Shown piece by piece: positions 37,734 to 48,718 of a stretch of 64,000 nucleotides of DNA (positions within the stretch are counted from its first letter, which is position 1; each line of letters starts with the position of its first letter). Location of the stretch: assembly GCA_963971575.1 (NCBI GenBank), contig OZ020611.1, positions 58,127,381-58,191,380 of the forward strand, read 5' to 3'. Under the pieces are notes generated by a model, which was not told the origin of the DNA, did not search any database, and was given only the letters and a program-made list of their open reading frames with translations. This DNA comes from Liopterus haemorrhoidalis. Its lineage: Eukaryota > Arthropoda > Insecta > Coleoptera > Dytiscidae. The position numbers and the translations under genes were made by a program.

Positions 37734-38395
37734 GGGGAGGAATGGGCCGAACTTCAGGAATGTATTGTACCTACATGTAAAAATAAGTAAAAAAGACTCG
37801 AATGTTGTTGTGCGATTGTCTTTTATTTTCAAGTTATAACGTAATTAAAACACTTTCTATCGAACATCGGGCCGAACTTCAGGAATGTATTGTACATGTA
37901 AAAACAAGTAAAAAAAAACTAACGTTGTGAAATGATTGTCTTCTGTTTAATAAATAAATCATTAGTGTTATCCTGTTTATCATTTTGGGCCTGTTAGGTG
38001 GCCTCCAAGATCACCAGACCTCGCACCATTGTACTATCGTTTATGGGGATGGTTCAAAAATACGGTTTACAAAGTCAAAGTAGATACTCGAGATGCACTA
38101 ATTCGACGAATTAGAAATACTGGAGTAGATATTAAAGAAAGGCATGAATCAATCAGGAGAGCAACGAGCGCTCTTCGTAAGCGAAGTAGACTATGTTTAC
38201 AAGTGATATAGTCTGTGATATTTTTGAAAACTTGTTAGCACACCGAAATTAAAACTATGTTCGATAGAAAATGTTTTAATTACGTTATAACTTGAGAATA
38301 AAATACAATCGCATAACAACACGAGTTTTTTTTTACTTATTTTTACATGTACAATACATTCCTGAACTTCAGCTCATTCCTCCTCATTCACCCTG
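37734..38395 (+). mobile_element. Tc1/mariner element with long TIRs, internally deleted
   Basis: TIRs of about 150 bp begin CAGGGTGAGTGGGGAGGAAT and, reversed, CAGGGTGAATGAGGAGGAAT; TA flanks at 37732-37733 and 38396-38397. The left arm contains a partial tandem copy of itself (GGGCCGAACTTCAGGAATGT at about 37747 and 37869). Between the arms only the transposase C-terminus remains. Confidence 0.88.
37991..38211 (+). pseudogene. Tc1/mariner transposase C-terminal remnant
   Basis: WPPRSPDLAPLYYRLWGWFK with VYKVKVDTRDALIRRI after it: the third catalytic block, in which the usual Asp of PLDYFLWG is replaced by Tyr (PLYYRLWG). The chain ends at 38211 with a stop after about 70 codons; the first two catalytic blocks are deleted. 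It lies inside the element at 37734-38395, in intron 1 of the TRP gene. Confidence 0.8.
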
Positions 38396-38397
38396 TA

Positions 38398-39174
38398 TAT
38401 TAAATTTAATGGCTTAGGCTGTACGCCACTCCGCCAGCGCGTAGCTTTTCAGGGGTCATCAGTTGTCAGAGAATTTTGTTAATCTTAGCCAGGTATTCCA
38501 TGAGGAGGGCATATGTTGTCGGGGTTGGGCGCTGTAGTACATCCTGTAGAGAGATGAGTGCTTGATAGTGCTGTGGTTACTGTAATTCTGGCAAGTGAAA
38601 AAAGTGCAGAGGAGCGAGTCTACAACTTGGATTTTATTTAAATGGCTGTAAGAGTGGCAGTGGTTGAGTCTTAGTCTAGTACGTGTTCAGTAATTACTTA
38701 TTTTTTATGTAGTTTAATTAGAGGCTCATAAAAGCAATTAACGCCTTAGGCACTTAACAGATATAAGAATAAATTGCTGTAAATAAAATCATTTATTGAT
38801 TTCGAATAGAAAACCTTTTTCTTTCTTCAAGTAATAATTATATATAAATTAAATAACAGCAAGAAAACTTTCATAAGAGGCGTTCATTCTTATAATACAA
38901 GATCTTAAACTTTTTCGAATAAGGGCCAAATCATTTTATTTTTTTATGTTCTATGTCTAGTTATTTCATATAACATCAAATATTGTAAACAACTTATTTA
39001 CATTTTTAAATTTTATTTCCATGTGTGTGTGGGATTTTTATATAATCCCACATATACGTCTGTACCAGAGCCAACTGAGACAGACAAATGATGACCGTAA
39101 CTAAGGACGCTATTTATTACTGTTGATTGCGGATTCACTTCTGTCGTTACAATTTGTGTGTAAAAAGACATGTA
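38398..39174. other. Intron 1 sequence, nothing recognised
   Basis: No element ends or coding motifs recognised. Confidence 0.35.
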
Positions 39175-39308
39175 GAGCCGGTTTCTGAAAGCTTAGTTAA
39201 CTAACCAAAGGGTCAGAAAAGGGTTGCTAAGATTACTTATGGGATTGTTATATTGTAACCGAGTTTAACCAAAAGATTAAACTCGGCTAAGCTATCAGAA
39301 ACCGGCCC
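39175..39308. mobile_element. MITE, GCCGGTTTCTGA ends
   Basis: GAGCCGGTTTCTGAAAGCTTAG and GCTATCAGAAACCGGCCC are inverted ends around a 90-bp core that itself pairs (GAGTTTAACC / TTAAACTC). GGGCCGGTTTC ends suggest the PIF/Harbinger group, as for the element at 53161. The duplication is unclear. Confidence 0.65.
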
Positions 39309-39573
39309 TTAGTGTTTCATTTTGACGACGGAATTCCTTCAGATTTGGGGGCTCGTCCGGGACTGATTGAAAAATAAGTCATTATTTGTAAACAAATCAT
39401 GTTGTGACGATGTTTACAAAGATTTACAGAAGTGAATAAAAGACGAAAAACCATGTTATTTAATCTGTAAAAGGAAGTAAATATAAAATATTAATATTTA
39501 AAGACTAATTAAAAAAACTACTTAAAACGTGACTTGATAGTAATTAAAGATGGATGTTAATAACATATTATAA

Positions 39574-39808
39574 GCCAACGGAGTGGCCGAGCGCATTAAG
39601 TCGTGCGGTTTTAGACTGTTAGAAACAGTTTTGGCTGGGCGGTCGGTGTTTCGTGCCTCCTTCGTTGGTGATATTATTCGGGCGAGTATAATATGTTTAC
39701 ATTACTCTCATTTTCACAATCATTCACCCCTCATCCAGGTGTAGGAGGTCGCCCCCTGGCATCGGCGATTAGTCTCGTTGCAGAAATAGGCCGATGTAAA
39801 ATATATAA
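39574..39808 (+). mobile_element. Leu/Ser-tRNA-like SINE, copy 1
   Basis: GCCAACGGAGTGGCCGAGCG opens a type-II tRNA-like head (GGAGTGGCCGAGCGC, long variable arm). The body CACCCCTCATCCAGGTGTAG and GGCATCGGCGATTAGTCTCG and an A-rich tail match the minus-strand copy at 20836. Confidence 0.88.
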
Positions 39809-39955
39809 AATTAAAAAAAAGAAAACATTATATTACATACAAAGAAGTATTTATTTGTTAATATAGCAAATAAGATGCTGAATGACATTGCGAGTGTAGC
39901 AAAATATATAAAGTATGCACTGTATTCGGTCATATAAACATTTTGGAAATTAGTA

Positions 39956-40795
39956 CACTATACCTCGCTATACGGCCGCTCTTTATACGGCTTTTCGGTA
40001 TAACGGCCTTCTTTAATTATGGCACATTTTCGATTTATGGCCCAAAATGTTTCGTTATATAGCAAAAAAAATGTGAAAAAAATATGGCCAGATTGCATAA
40101 AAACTAATGATCTTGAAGTTGATTCTTTTTATGAAATTCGACAAACCCTATTGAACCTAGCAAATGATCTTGGTTTTGAAGATTTGGAAGAAGGTGATGT
40201 GCTTGATTTACTAGATGCTGATAAAGAACCCCTATCACACGAGAATCCAATTAGAAGCAGAACGAGCACTTGATGAGGAGCCAGAGCCTGCTGTATGTAA
40301 ACAGCTAACACCAAAGAACTTGTCGAATGCGCTTTCTTATTTCGAACAAGGAATAAACGTCCTTCTTCAAAATGATCCCGACATAGAACGCAGCGCTAAA
40401 GTTTCTTGAGGAATTAACTCAACCATTAGCTGTTATAAAGAAATGCAAAAAGACGCGGAAAGCAAAGCAAGACAAACAACGTTAGACATATTTTTTAAAC
40501 CAGGTCAATCCACAACAGCGGAAAGTGATGATGGCAGTATAGTTTTTTAGTTTCAGTTTATTATTTTATGTACTTATGTACCTTATGTATTTTTATTTTA
40601 TACGTAAGCATTTTTAAATGAAATACATATAAAGAAAAAAATGCATTTTAAACTAAAAACTACGTTATTTTATAAAAAATGGATCCTATTGAATTTATAT
40701 GACTTTATATCAAAATAATTGATTCGTTATACGGCTTTTCGCTTTGCGGCCAACTTTCCCAGAACGTATCTAAGCCCTAAAGCGAGGTATGAGTG
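39956..40795 (+). mobile_element. pogo/Tigger deletion derivative
   Basis: Ends CACTATACCTCGCTATACGG and, reversed, CACTCATACCTCGCTTTAGG; TA at 39954-39955 and 40796-40797. 840 bp. Subterminal CGGCTTTTCG blocks occur on both sides. Contains only the transposase C-terminus. Confidence 0.85.
40019..40549 (+). pseudogene. Tigger-type transposase C-terminal remnant
   Basis: KKIWPDCIKTNDLEVDSF, LGFEDLEEGDVLDLLDADKE, then after a shift near 40245 LEAERALDEEPEPAVCKQLT, and in a further segment ARQTTLDIFFKPGQS before the stop. This follows the tail of Tigger proteins (CWxxA...EDVxELLxSHxxELTNEDLxELE...LDxFFK). The helix-turn-helix and DDE core are deleted, and there are at least one frameshift and one stop. 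Confidence 0.75.
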
Positions 40796-40898
40796 TATTT
40801 AAAATTGATGGTAACCGTAACGTAACCAAAAAAAAATTCGAACTTTGAAGGATTTACATTTCAGTATAAGTCAGTATAAGTGCAGCGGCTATTAGTGT

Positions 40899-42515
40899 AA
40901 TTAAGCGAGGCAATGAAGCACAAAAATCAGCCCAACTTCCGATTTTTGGCGCAGTAAGATGGATTTACATGCGGTTTGGTGCATTCGACTCGTTAGAGCC
41001 TCAGGAAATTTTGTGAACCAACGCGACCAATGCAAAATGAAAAACTGCATTTGTGCATAAGAAACATCCATTGGGAAAGTGCATTTTCCAGAGTTGCAAA
41101 ATCAAAAATTTATAACTCGGTATAAATTCACTAAAATAAGTCAAATTTTGATACTCGGGGGTTTTTGGGGTCGCTGAACACGAATATCGGGACGAGAGAA
41201 GTGTCCGAGGTACCTGGTGCCCAGGGTGGATACTACGTACATCGTCTCCTAGAGTTTTATGCAAATTTGATACAAAAGCAGTTAAATCACGTTACTCGGG
41301 GGTTTTTGGGGTCGCTGAATCTGAATATCGCAATAGCGAATGTCTCCAAGGTTCGTAGTGCCAAGGATCTGGTACCCAGGACTACCAACCTTGTATACTG
41401 AAACTCATTTTTTTTAAACGTAGGCGCCTTTTTATAATTCAGTTGGTAGCAATTCTAAATCCAACCGATTGGGGTTGGGAAATTAAAGAAAATGCTCTAC
41501 ACCCTATATAAATGACGCAGCCTCCTGGTCCACCATCTATAATGAATTTAATATTTTGCAGTTGCAAAAAAGATTGCGGAAATTTATATGGATACAGGAA
41601 GCACGGATTATTTTGCAATCTTGCATGCAAAAATTGTGCTGGCTGCAATTGCACGAATGTAGAGAATTTTATAGAAATTGAATCTGACATCATTGAAGAA
41701 TCTCAAAATTACGAAGAAAATGAAAGTACTGAAAGTTTCTAATGTAATTGTTTTGTATTTTTTTTATAATAAAAATATATTTTTATAGGCATTTATAAAA
41801 AGTATTTATTGAAAAAACATTGTTACATTACTCCGAAAAACCTCGAATAACGTATTTCAACCACATTTGTAACAAATTCGCATAAAACTCTAGGAGACGA
41901 GGGTAAGTACCGCTCACCCTGAGCACCAGGTACCTCGGAGACATTTGCTATTGCGATATTCGGATTTAGCGACCCCAAAAACCCCCGAGTTAAGTGTTTC
42001 AACTACTTTTGTATCGAATTCGCATAAAACTCCTGAAGACGAGGGTAAGTACCGCTCACCCTGAGCACCAGGTACCTCGGAGACGTTCGCTATTGCGATA
42101 TTCGGATTCAGCGACCCCAAAAACCCCCGAGTAACGTGATTTAACTGCTTTTGTATCAAATTTGCTTAAAACTCTAGGAGACGATGTACGTAGTATCCAT
42201 CCTGGGCACCAGGTACCTCGGACACTTCTCTCGTCCCGATATTCGTGTTCAGCGACCCCAAAAACCCCCGAGTATCAAAATTTGACTTATTTTAGTGAAT
42301 TTATACCGAGTTATAAATTTTTGATTTTGCAACTCTGGAAAATGCACTTTCCCAATGCATTTTTCTTATGCACAAATGCAGTTTTTCATTTTGCATTGAT
42401 CGCGTTGGTTCACAAAATTTCCTGAGGCTCTAACGAATCGAATGCACCAAACCGCATGTAAATCCATCTTACTGCGCCAAAAATCGGAAGTTCACTGCTT
42501 CGTTTCCTCGCCTAA
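40899..42515. mobile_element. Foldback element with tandem-repeat arms
   Basis: Arms of roughly 0.5-0.7 kb are inverted copies: the left begins AAGCGAGGCAATGAAGCA, the right reversed begins AGGCGAGGAAACGAAGCA. The inner part of each arm is built of a tandem unit of about 145 bp (CTCGGGGGTTTTTGGGGTCG ... GTATCAAATTTG), two in the left arm and three in the right. The centre (41410-41815) is unique and codes for a cysteine-rich protein tail. Tandem-repeat arms recall Drosophila Foldback elements, but sequence relatedness is not claimed. Confidence 0.8.
41430..41742 (+). pseudogene. Cysteine-rich (CXC-like) transposon protein tail
   Basis: The frame reads QLVAILNPTDWGWEIKENAL followed by HPI and an in-frame stop, then from 41512 MTQPPGPPSIMNLIFCSCKK, DCGNLYGYRKHGLFCNLACK and NCAGCNCTN with an acidic tail to 41742. 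The pattern CxCKxxC...CxxxCxxCxGxxCTN resembles the tesmin/TSO1-like CXC zinc module, and the WGW...PxP...I.C.CK order is a protein end I remember from uncharacterised invertebrate repeat-encoded proteins. The module is about 35 residues. It lies between the arms of the foldback. One stop separates WGW from the Cys block; function unknown. Confidence 0.6.
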
Positions 42516-42750
42516 ATAATAACAATATGTTTATTGCTGAAAAATAAGAGGAAAGGAAGGCGCGTCTGGATAGAGCTATGAGTTACAAGACATGACATAA
42601 AGAAACTAGAACTGACGAGAATTACATTTTTTTGTGCGTAATATACTGCTCTAGTATACGTACATATAGTCCAAAGCGAGCCGCTTTCAATTCGATTATT
42701 AGCGAACAAAGTCGGGCAAGATACAAGATCTTGTTACCTCAACCTTTTTT
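42508..42750 (-). repeat. LTR-like repeat, copy 1
   Basis: Minus strand GGTTGAGGTAACAAGATCTT through CAGCAATAAACATATTGTTA (an AATAAA signal close to the end). It matches 45967-46098 in the opposite direction, that copy having lost about 95 internal bases. Likely solo LTR pieces; no coding region is attached. Confidence 0.55.
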
Positions 42751-44224
42751 GCCATAATCGAGCATTCCTATGAAACAAGGAACAAAAGTGCAATAGTCCC
42801 AAGGCTCAGAGCCGCAGTAAGGAAAACTTGCGCTAGGGGCAGAGCCGTGTTTTGGCGTCCTTGTTAAACAAAAACAAGGTCCTTACCTCTCAAAATTTAA
42901 GTTTCGAACAAAAAAAAAAATGTTCACCGCTCGCATGGTCCCGCTAATCGGTTCCCTTAATATTTCGGAAAAACCGATCATTTATGCATAAAAAAAAATG
43001 TGTCTACTAATTTTTCATTAAATATTTTAATTAATTCCCATACTTTTTAGTTATCATTCTTATTCAATGCTTGTTCCACTATCCATATTTCCAATTTTTT
43101 AAACCGTTTATTTTTTTGTATTAACTATGCATAGACTATTTCTAACGTTTAAGCGGAACTAACTGGAATTTGTATCTTCCTAAGTTGTGATGAGCTCTCT
43201 TTTTAAGGTTTGAAGTGTACTTTTGCTAAACAAAATGATCAAAAACCTCACTTAATCGGTAAAAGTAACTAGAATTCCAAATCTAGTTCCACTTAAATCA
43301 AAGAAACTGACTTTTATGCAATATTGTTATATTGTACGTTGTTATTATGCAATTTTTATGTACATAAAAGACAAAATAAAACTACTTCAAATACTGAAAA
43401 ATGCTCAAGTATTTGAAATATGGAAAGTACAAAAAATATTTGAAATACCGAAAAGAAAATGAAATATTTTAACGCACATAATCTAGAATAAAATGAAATC
43501 ATCTGCAGCTACATTCGAATTTAACTATAGGAGTTTTAAGTACAAGCTGAATTTTGTTTCGCTCTCACGTCGCTGCTGGTGAAACCCAAATATTTTAAAC
43601 AACTGTATTTAGAATATTAAAATTTTTACAAATAACTAATTTGCGTGGGCTAGTTTCTTTGAATATATGTTTATTTATTATAAAGAACTAAACATCTCTA
43701 GTGTGAATGCACTAGACAGACATTTTCTATACACATTTGTCGCAATCTCGGCGTCTGTGACAAAGGACAAAGACTTATGTGTGGTGGAAAGTTTAGACGT
43801 TTTGACATAAATTGGGTGCATCTGCTACCAGGAATGTTTAAGTGGATTTAAAACTACAAAAGAGCAATCAACTCGGTCTCCGGTCTTCGATCCGTGAAAG
43901 AAGATAAAATACTCTGACAGGTTAAAGAAAATATGACATGTGGCCAATCAATGTAATGTTATTTGTACAGCCAGCAGTATTTTTCTGCAAATATATTGAG
44001 GATGTTTTTTTTTATGTTTTGTTAGGAAAGTTCTTAGTTACCATAAACAGTCCACAGAAGTGTGCGTCCATACAGAGTTCAAAACTTTTAGAGTAACGTG
44101 AGGGATGCGTTAGAAGGGCGGTACAATATAGAAGATCTTTATTAGAGAACTTTTATAAACACTCGCTGAAACAAAAGTCCTTAATAGGAAACTATAAGTA
44201 TTGGGAGACAATACAATGTTTATA
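42751..44224. other. Intron 1 sequence with one MITE
   Basis: Apart from the MITE at 43134-43314, only AT-rich text. 43390-43470 has AGTATTTGAAATA words that recur near 47000-47075, perhaps subterminal repeats of another hAT element. Confidence 0.4.
43134..43314. mobile_element. MITE, third GGAACTA-type copy
   Basis: GACTATTTCTAACGTTTAAG at the left and, reversed, GTCAGTTTCTTTGATTTAAG at the right, both followed by (C/T)GGAACTA. The interior AACAAAATGATCAAAA and ATCGGTAAAAGTAACTAGAA matches the copy at 26466. Confidence 0.7.
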
Positions 44225-45522
44225 CAGTGAATTTATTTTTTAATGCAACATGTACTATGTCATTACCATGGATACAGTTTTTGACAGCAATATAAATCAT
44301 GTTCATTTTCATTTGCAACATAGAAAAAACTATATTTACTAGCAAAATCAAAATATTTTATTGAAAATACAATTTAAAAAAAATAATAATAAATAAATAA
44401 CTAATAATATATGTTCAAAAGTTTCTCCGTTTACTTGCATACAAAATGTTAAGCGATCATAAAAATGATTCTAAACATTCAGCAATTGCTCTTGAGGTAT
44501 ATTGTTGGATGCTTGAACAATTTTGTCTTGTAGTTCAGCAACATTCCTAAGTTCTCCATTATATACTTTAAATATTCCCAATAAAAAAAAATCATTGGGT
44601 GCCAAATCCGGAGATCTCGCTGGCCAATTCATCGACCCTTCTCTTCCAATCCAGCTATTTGGGAAAGTTCTATGTAAATATTCTTTAACTATTCTAGAAT
44701 AATGGACTTGTGCGCCATCATGTTGAAACCTTACTTTCCCATTAATATTCAGGTTTCGTAACGCAGTTAATATTTGGTTTTGTAAAAGGGCTAGATATTT
44801 TGCGGCATTAAGATTACCGTCAACAAAAAAAGGCCCTATAATACTGGTTCCTATTATCCCTGCCCAAACATTTAATTTTCGCGGCCTTTGAGTTCGGGAC
44901 GAATGAAACAAATGTAAATTTTCTCGACTCCAGTATCTAAAATTTTGTCTGTGCACTTCACCATTTAGAGTAAACGTTTCTTCGTTAGTAAATAAAATTC
45001 TTTGAAGCATTGTTGGGTCGGAATTAATTTTTTCAAACATTTCAAAACAAAAATCCATACGTACTGCAGCGTCCCTTTTTAACAATTCTTGATGATTTTT
45101 AAATTTGTATGATCGAAACTTTTCTTTTTTTAAGAAGTTAAAAACAGATCCAGATTTCCAACTGCTTCTCTTCTGTAAGCACGTGGGATGTTGTTCTTTT
45201 TTTTATTATGTTTTGACTTAAGACATCCTTTGCGATGAAATTAACTAGTCTTGAAATTGTAGAGGGATTTAGTATTGGTCGATTTGGATAAGTTGCACTA
45301 AATACAGCAGAAACTTCTCTTAAACTTATTTGGGAGTTATACCAAGTTACCATCATTATTTTTTCTTCATCTTTATACATGTTGATTAATTTTTAAATCA
45401 GCAATGAGCTAAAGTATGCACACTAATTGTATATGTTGCAAATGAAAATGAACACAATTTATATTGCTGTCAAAACCATGGTAATGACATAGTACATGTT
45501 GCATTAAAAAATAAATTCACTG
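44225..45522 (-). mobile_element. Tc1/mariner DD41D-like element, both ends present
   Basis: TIRs of about 110 bp start CAGTGAATTTATTTTTTAAT; TA on each side (44223-44224, 45523-45524). 1298 bp with one transposase on the minus strand. The two TIRs are almost identical (TIR inner part GCAACATGTACTATGTCATT in both), suggesting a fairly recent copy. Confidence 0.92.
44471..45380 (-). pseudogene. DD41D-like transposase, one frameshift
   Basis: 45380-45138 gives the helix-turn-helix N-terminus (MYKDEEKIMMVTWYNSQISL ... ATYPNRPILNPSTISRLV). After a frameshift, 45085-44471 gives the catalytic domain. The first motif is LFTNEETF, where the family has TDE, so the first Asp is Asn. The second is RFQHDGAQVHYSRIV, the third WPARSPDLAPNDFFLLGIFK. 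I count 41 residues between the second and third Asp, as in the DD41D group. The end is SNNIPQEQLLNV followed by a stop near 44471. Length is near 290 residues, somewhat short of the usual 340. Confidence 0.85.
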
Positions 45523-45966
45523 TATAACAAATTTGAATGAACATAAATTTCTCGTTGCTAAGTAAATGTATTGTAACAATAAATAATGTTCTCTTAAATG
45601 AAGACTATGTTATATTAATTTGCATATTAACTAAAGGTATTTTAACACAAATAACTGATTTTTATTTTAAACTTTTGCATGTGTTTTATAGGACATAAAA
45701 TGAAAGAGTAGACCGCAGTATTCGACATATCGCTCGCGTTTTAGTTAAAGAAGTAGTTAAAAACACTATTAATTACGCTCTAAACCATAATCAATGAAAT
45801 GGTCCCTACACAGAGATACCTGGTTCAAATCATCTGAGGGTCACGAGCGCTTGACACAACCGATTTATTACCTTAACTGTCCTGCGCGATCGTGTTTGGT
45901 ACTCAACTTTTTACGGACGTCGTCTCGCAGAAAATCGAAAATTGATAATTTCACGACGAATTGTCC

Positions 45967-46098
45967 AAAAAAGGTTGAGGTAACAAGAACTTGTATTTTG
46001 TCCGACTTTGTTTGCTAATAATCGAATTAAAAGACTGCGGTTCGCTTTGGACTATATGTACGTATACTAGAGTCAGCAATAAACATATTGTTATTATT
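45967..46098 (+). repeat. LTR-like repeat, copy 2
   Basis: AAGGTTGAGGTAACAAGAAC to CAATAAACATATTGTTATTA; inverted relative to 42508-42750. The 3.2 kb between them holds the DD41D element. Confidence 0.55.
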
Positions 46099-47689
46099 AC
46101 ACTTTTATTTTTGTAAGTGAACACACACAGTGTTAAATGCGGAGCTCTGCAATGTTCCCAGACGGAGACACTGACCAGGTTCCTGCTCTGACGAGCACGT
46201 TCGTGACGATTTTAAGGCAGGACTCACGATCTGGATGAAAAAAGCAAAATAAAGCGAATAGACTTTATTGGGCGCATTCTCACGCAATTGTAGAATGCTG
46301 GAGAGGAGATTGGATATAAACAGGTTGATGCACTTACCTAGTGGTAGCAACGTCACGTAATAAAGGGTCCTTTTAGATGCTGTAGGCTTTGTAATACACT
46401 GGTCTGGAATGGAGAGTTTGGACACACAGCCACGATCGATTTCACAAGTCCATACCGTATATTCGCGAAAAATACTAACACACACCCAAATATGAATGCA
46501 TGCGTAAAATGCATTCACAGCAAGAAGGCAGAATAAACGAAATGATGTAGACCAAAACTAATTCTACCTCTGCTTAAAGACCCACGATACTAAAAGCTTA
46601 GATGATGCGGAGACCGAAATAAGCGACTAAAATACACTAAGACACGAGAAGAATGTATATAACATATATTCAATTGAGGCTAACTGCAACAATGCAGGTA
46701 ACCTCAACGGCGGTCGCGTATTTGCAGAACTAAGTACAAAAATTAACACGACACTGATGGTTCGAATGTTATTCGGTCACGTAACTAAAAATAATGTTGG
46801 ACTGAGAACCCCTCCACATAAATATTAATAATTCGCGCGACTGACGTGAACACTCAGAGATGGTATATATTCTGTAGGTTATGTTGATATATTAAGTTTT
46901 GCAATACGAATCTCTGGATTAAGTACTCTCAGTATTTCTATTACATTTATAGTATTTTAAATACTTCTAGTATTTCAATTACTTTTTAAAATTGTTTGAT
47001 ATATCAATACTTTGATTGGTGTTTAGTGTTTAGTATTTGAAATACTTTTACTGAGTATTTGACACAGCACTGCTATATATGATGTTCATTTGGAAGTAGG
47101 GAGGACGGCAAAACAGTTTTAATTTTATGAGGCACTTACCCTCGTACCGCCACTGGGTTTTACAATGTGAGGAGAATTTTTAATAAAGAACAAAGCACGT
47201 TATTATTTTCTTGAGCCACGCAGATTTTTGCAACAAACACTTTCTAGGAGTGTGCATTACGTGGATAAACGTTTCTAAAGCTTTATCCAGACTACTTTAA
47301 CAAACCGCGAAGAGCGTTTGATATTTGTAATAAAACAAAAGAATGTTTTAAGTTGATTGCAATTTCAAACATTAATTAATATAAAAAGTTTAGTAATGTA
47401 TCCAAATAAAACTCCAAGGGAGCATTACATTCTATTTTCCATTTTAAAGAAATTTATAGGGCAACATCAATAAAGAAAATAAATATATTATATCCAATAC
47501 ATAGTCATGAAAAGAACGCCAGCTTACAAGATAACGGTAACACTTTTGTAAAAGTTTGACGTTGAAATATCTTCTTCTTCCATCATATCATGAAACAGAT
47601 GAATTGTAATCAATCACATTGAGACTGAATCACCGCTTTGGGCATCCACCGTTTCTTCTCTTCTCGACTTTATTTAGTAAATTTTTGAC
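46099..47689. other. Intron 1 sequence, one unexplained ORF
   Basis: The minus-strand ORF 46105-46518 (137 codons) has no motif I recognise and may be internal LTR-element sequence behind the LTR-like repeat. 46915-47083 ends in ...TTTGACACAGCACTG, a hAT-like terminus on the minus strand with AGTATTT repeats; 47137-47155 has a CCGCCACTG word of similar kind. Confidence 0.4.
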
Positions 47690-47885
47690 GCACAGCCATT
47701 ATAGTTCCTTGCGCTTAACACAGCCCATCTATATGACTAGCACATATTATCTTTAAATGGCAATATCTACAAACATATTCAATAAAAGAATCTTAGACGG
47801 CCAAACACAAATAAAGTACAATAAAAGACTGCTTGAACATTTGAATACATTTCGAATGATGATAAGGGCAGAAATTGATCTAAAG
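47690..47885 (-). pseudogene. 3' UTR fragment of the RNase H LINE
   Basis: TTTTTGACGCACAGCCATTA and CACAGCCCATCTATATGACT match the 3' end of copies A and B (TTTTTGGCGCACAGCAACAA; GCAGCCCATCTAAATGACTA). Another 50-bp scrap of the same end is at 48496-48545. No coding part. Confidence 0.75.
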
Positions 47886-48345
47886 TTTATTCAAGTATGA
47901 AATGACGTCACAGTTGTTAAATTTGCAGTTTTGCTAAATATTATTATTATTATTATTTGTTAGTATACTGAACACAGACAGAGACTTGCGGCCAGTGTTG
48001 TAATAGATATGTTTAAAAAAATATCTAGATACAGTTACAGATACATTCCGAAAATTTTTGAATCTAGATACAGTTAGATAATTTTTGGATAAATTGAAAA
48101 AAAAAAAACTCTGAAAAATGAAAATATCATATAAAAACATGTTTAAGAAATTGCAGGCTGTTTAAAAATGACCGTGATGTCACAAAAAGTCCACTAAATT
48201 CAAGGCAAAACACTATTCTACGGAATAATTTTTTACTAAATAACGTATGTATTATGTTAGTCATATGTACTAACATATAAGACTAATATTGGTCTTATAG
48301 ATACGCAGCTACGTTCTTGTTAAGGGAATGAATTGCGCTCCCGGG

Positions 48346-48395
48346 TGAGGGAGGGCAATTTTCCCCGGATTTTTTTTTTTTTTTTTTTTTGAAAA
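48346..48395. repeat. Poly-T tract
   Basis: About 22 T residues at 48369-48390 after a GC-rich GGGTGAGGGAGGGCAATTTT word; looks like the end of a retroposed or repeat sequence. No source element recognised. Confidence 0.5.
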
Positions 48396-48718
48396 AATGT
48401 ATTATATATTACAATTTTAAATGTTTTTCATGTAAAAATAACCAAATTAATACGCAAAACTAAATTTAAATAAACATTTATGTATGAAGATTCGGTTAGT
48501 TAATTAAAATTTTTGGCGCACATCAATAAAGACTATTTGCGCCTTTATGAAGATTCTCATAGGCCCAGGCTGCACTTTTAGCTCGACGGTTAAGACATTG
48601 ATCGTCAACGAATTTTATGCAAGATAATTAGAAAATGGTTCTTTGTTTTTTAGTTTTATTGGTTGGGATATGTTAAGATAATGTTATTTTTTTTCGGTGT
48701 GTCTTTATACAAGTGGTT

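Noticed and set aside
40129..40314. Minus-strand ORF over the Tigger remnant
   Set aside because: Shadow of the + strand transposase tail, with low-complexity SSKSSTSPSSKSSK translation.
46105..46518. 137-codon minus-strand ORF as a host gene
   Set aside because: No recognisable motif, no splice or conservation evidence, and it sits behind an LTR-like repeat inside an intron on the opposite strand to the TRP gene.
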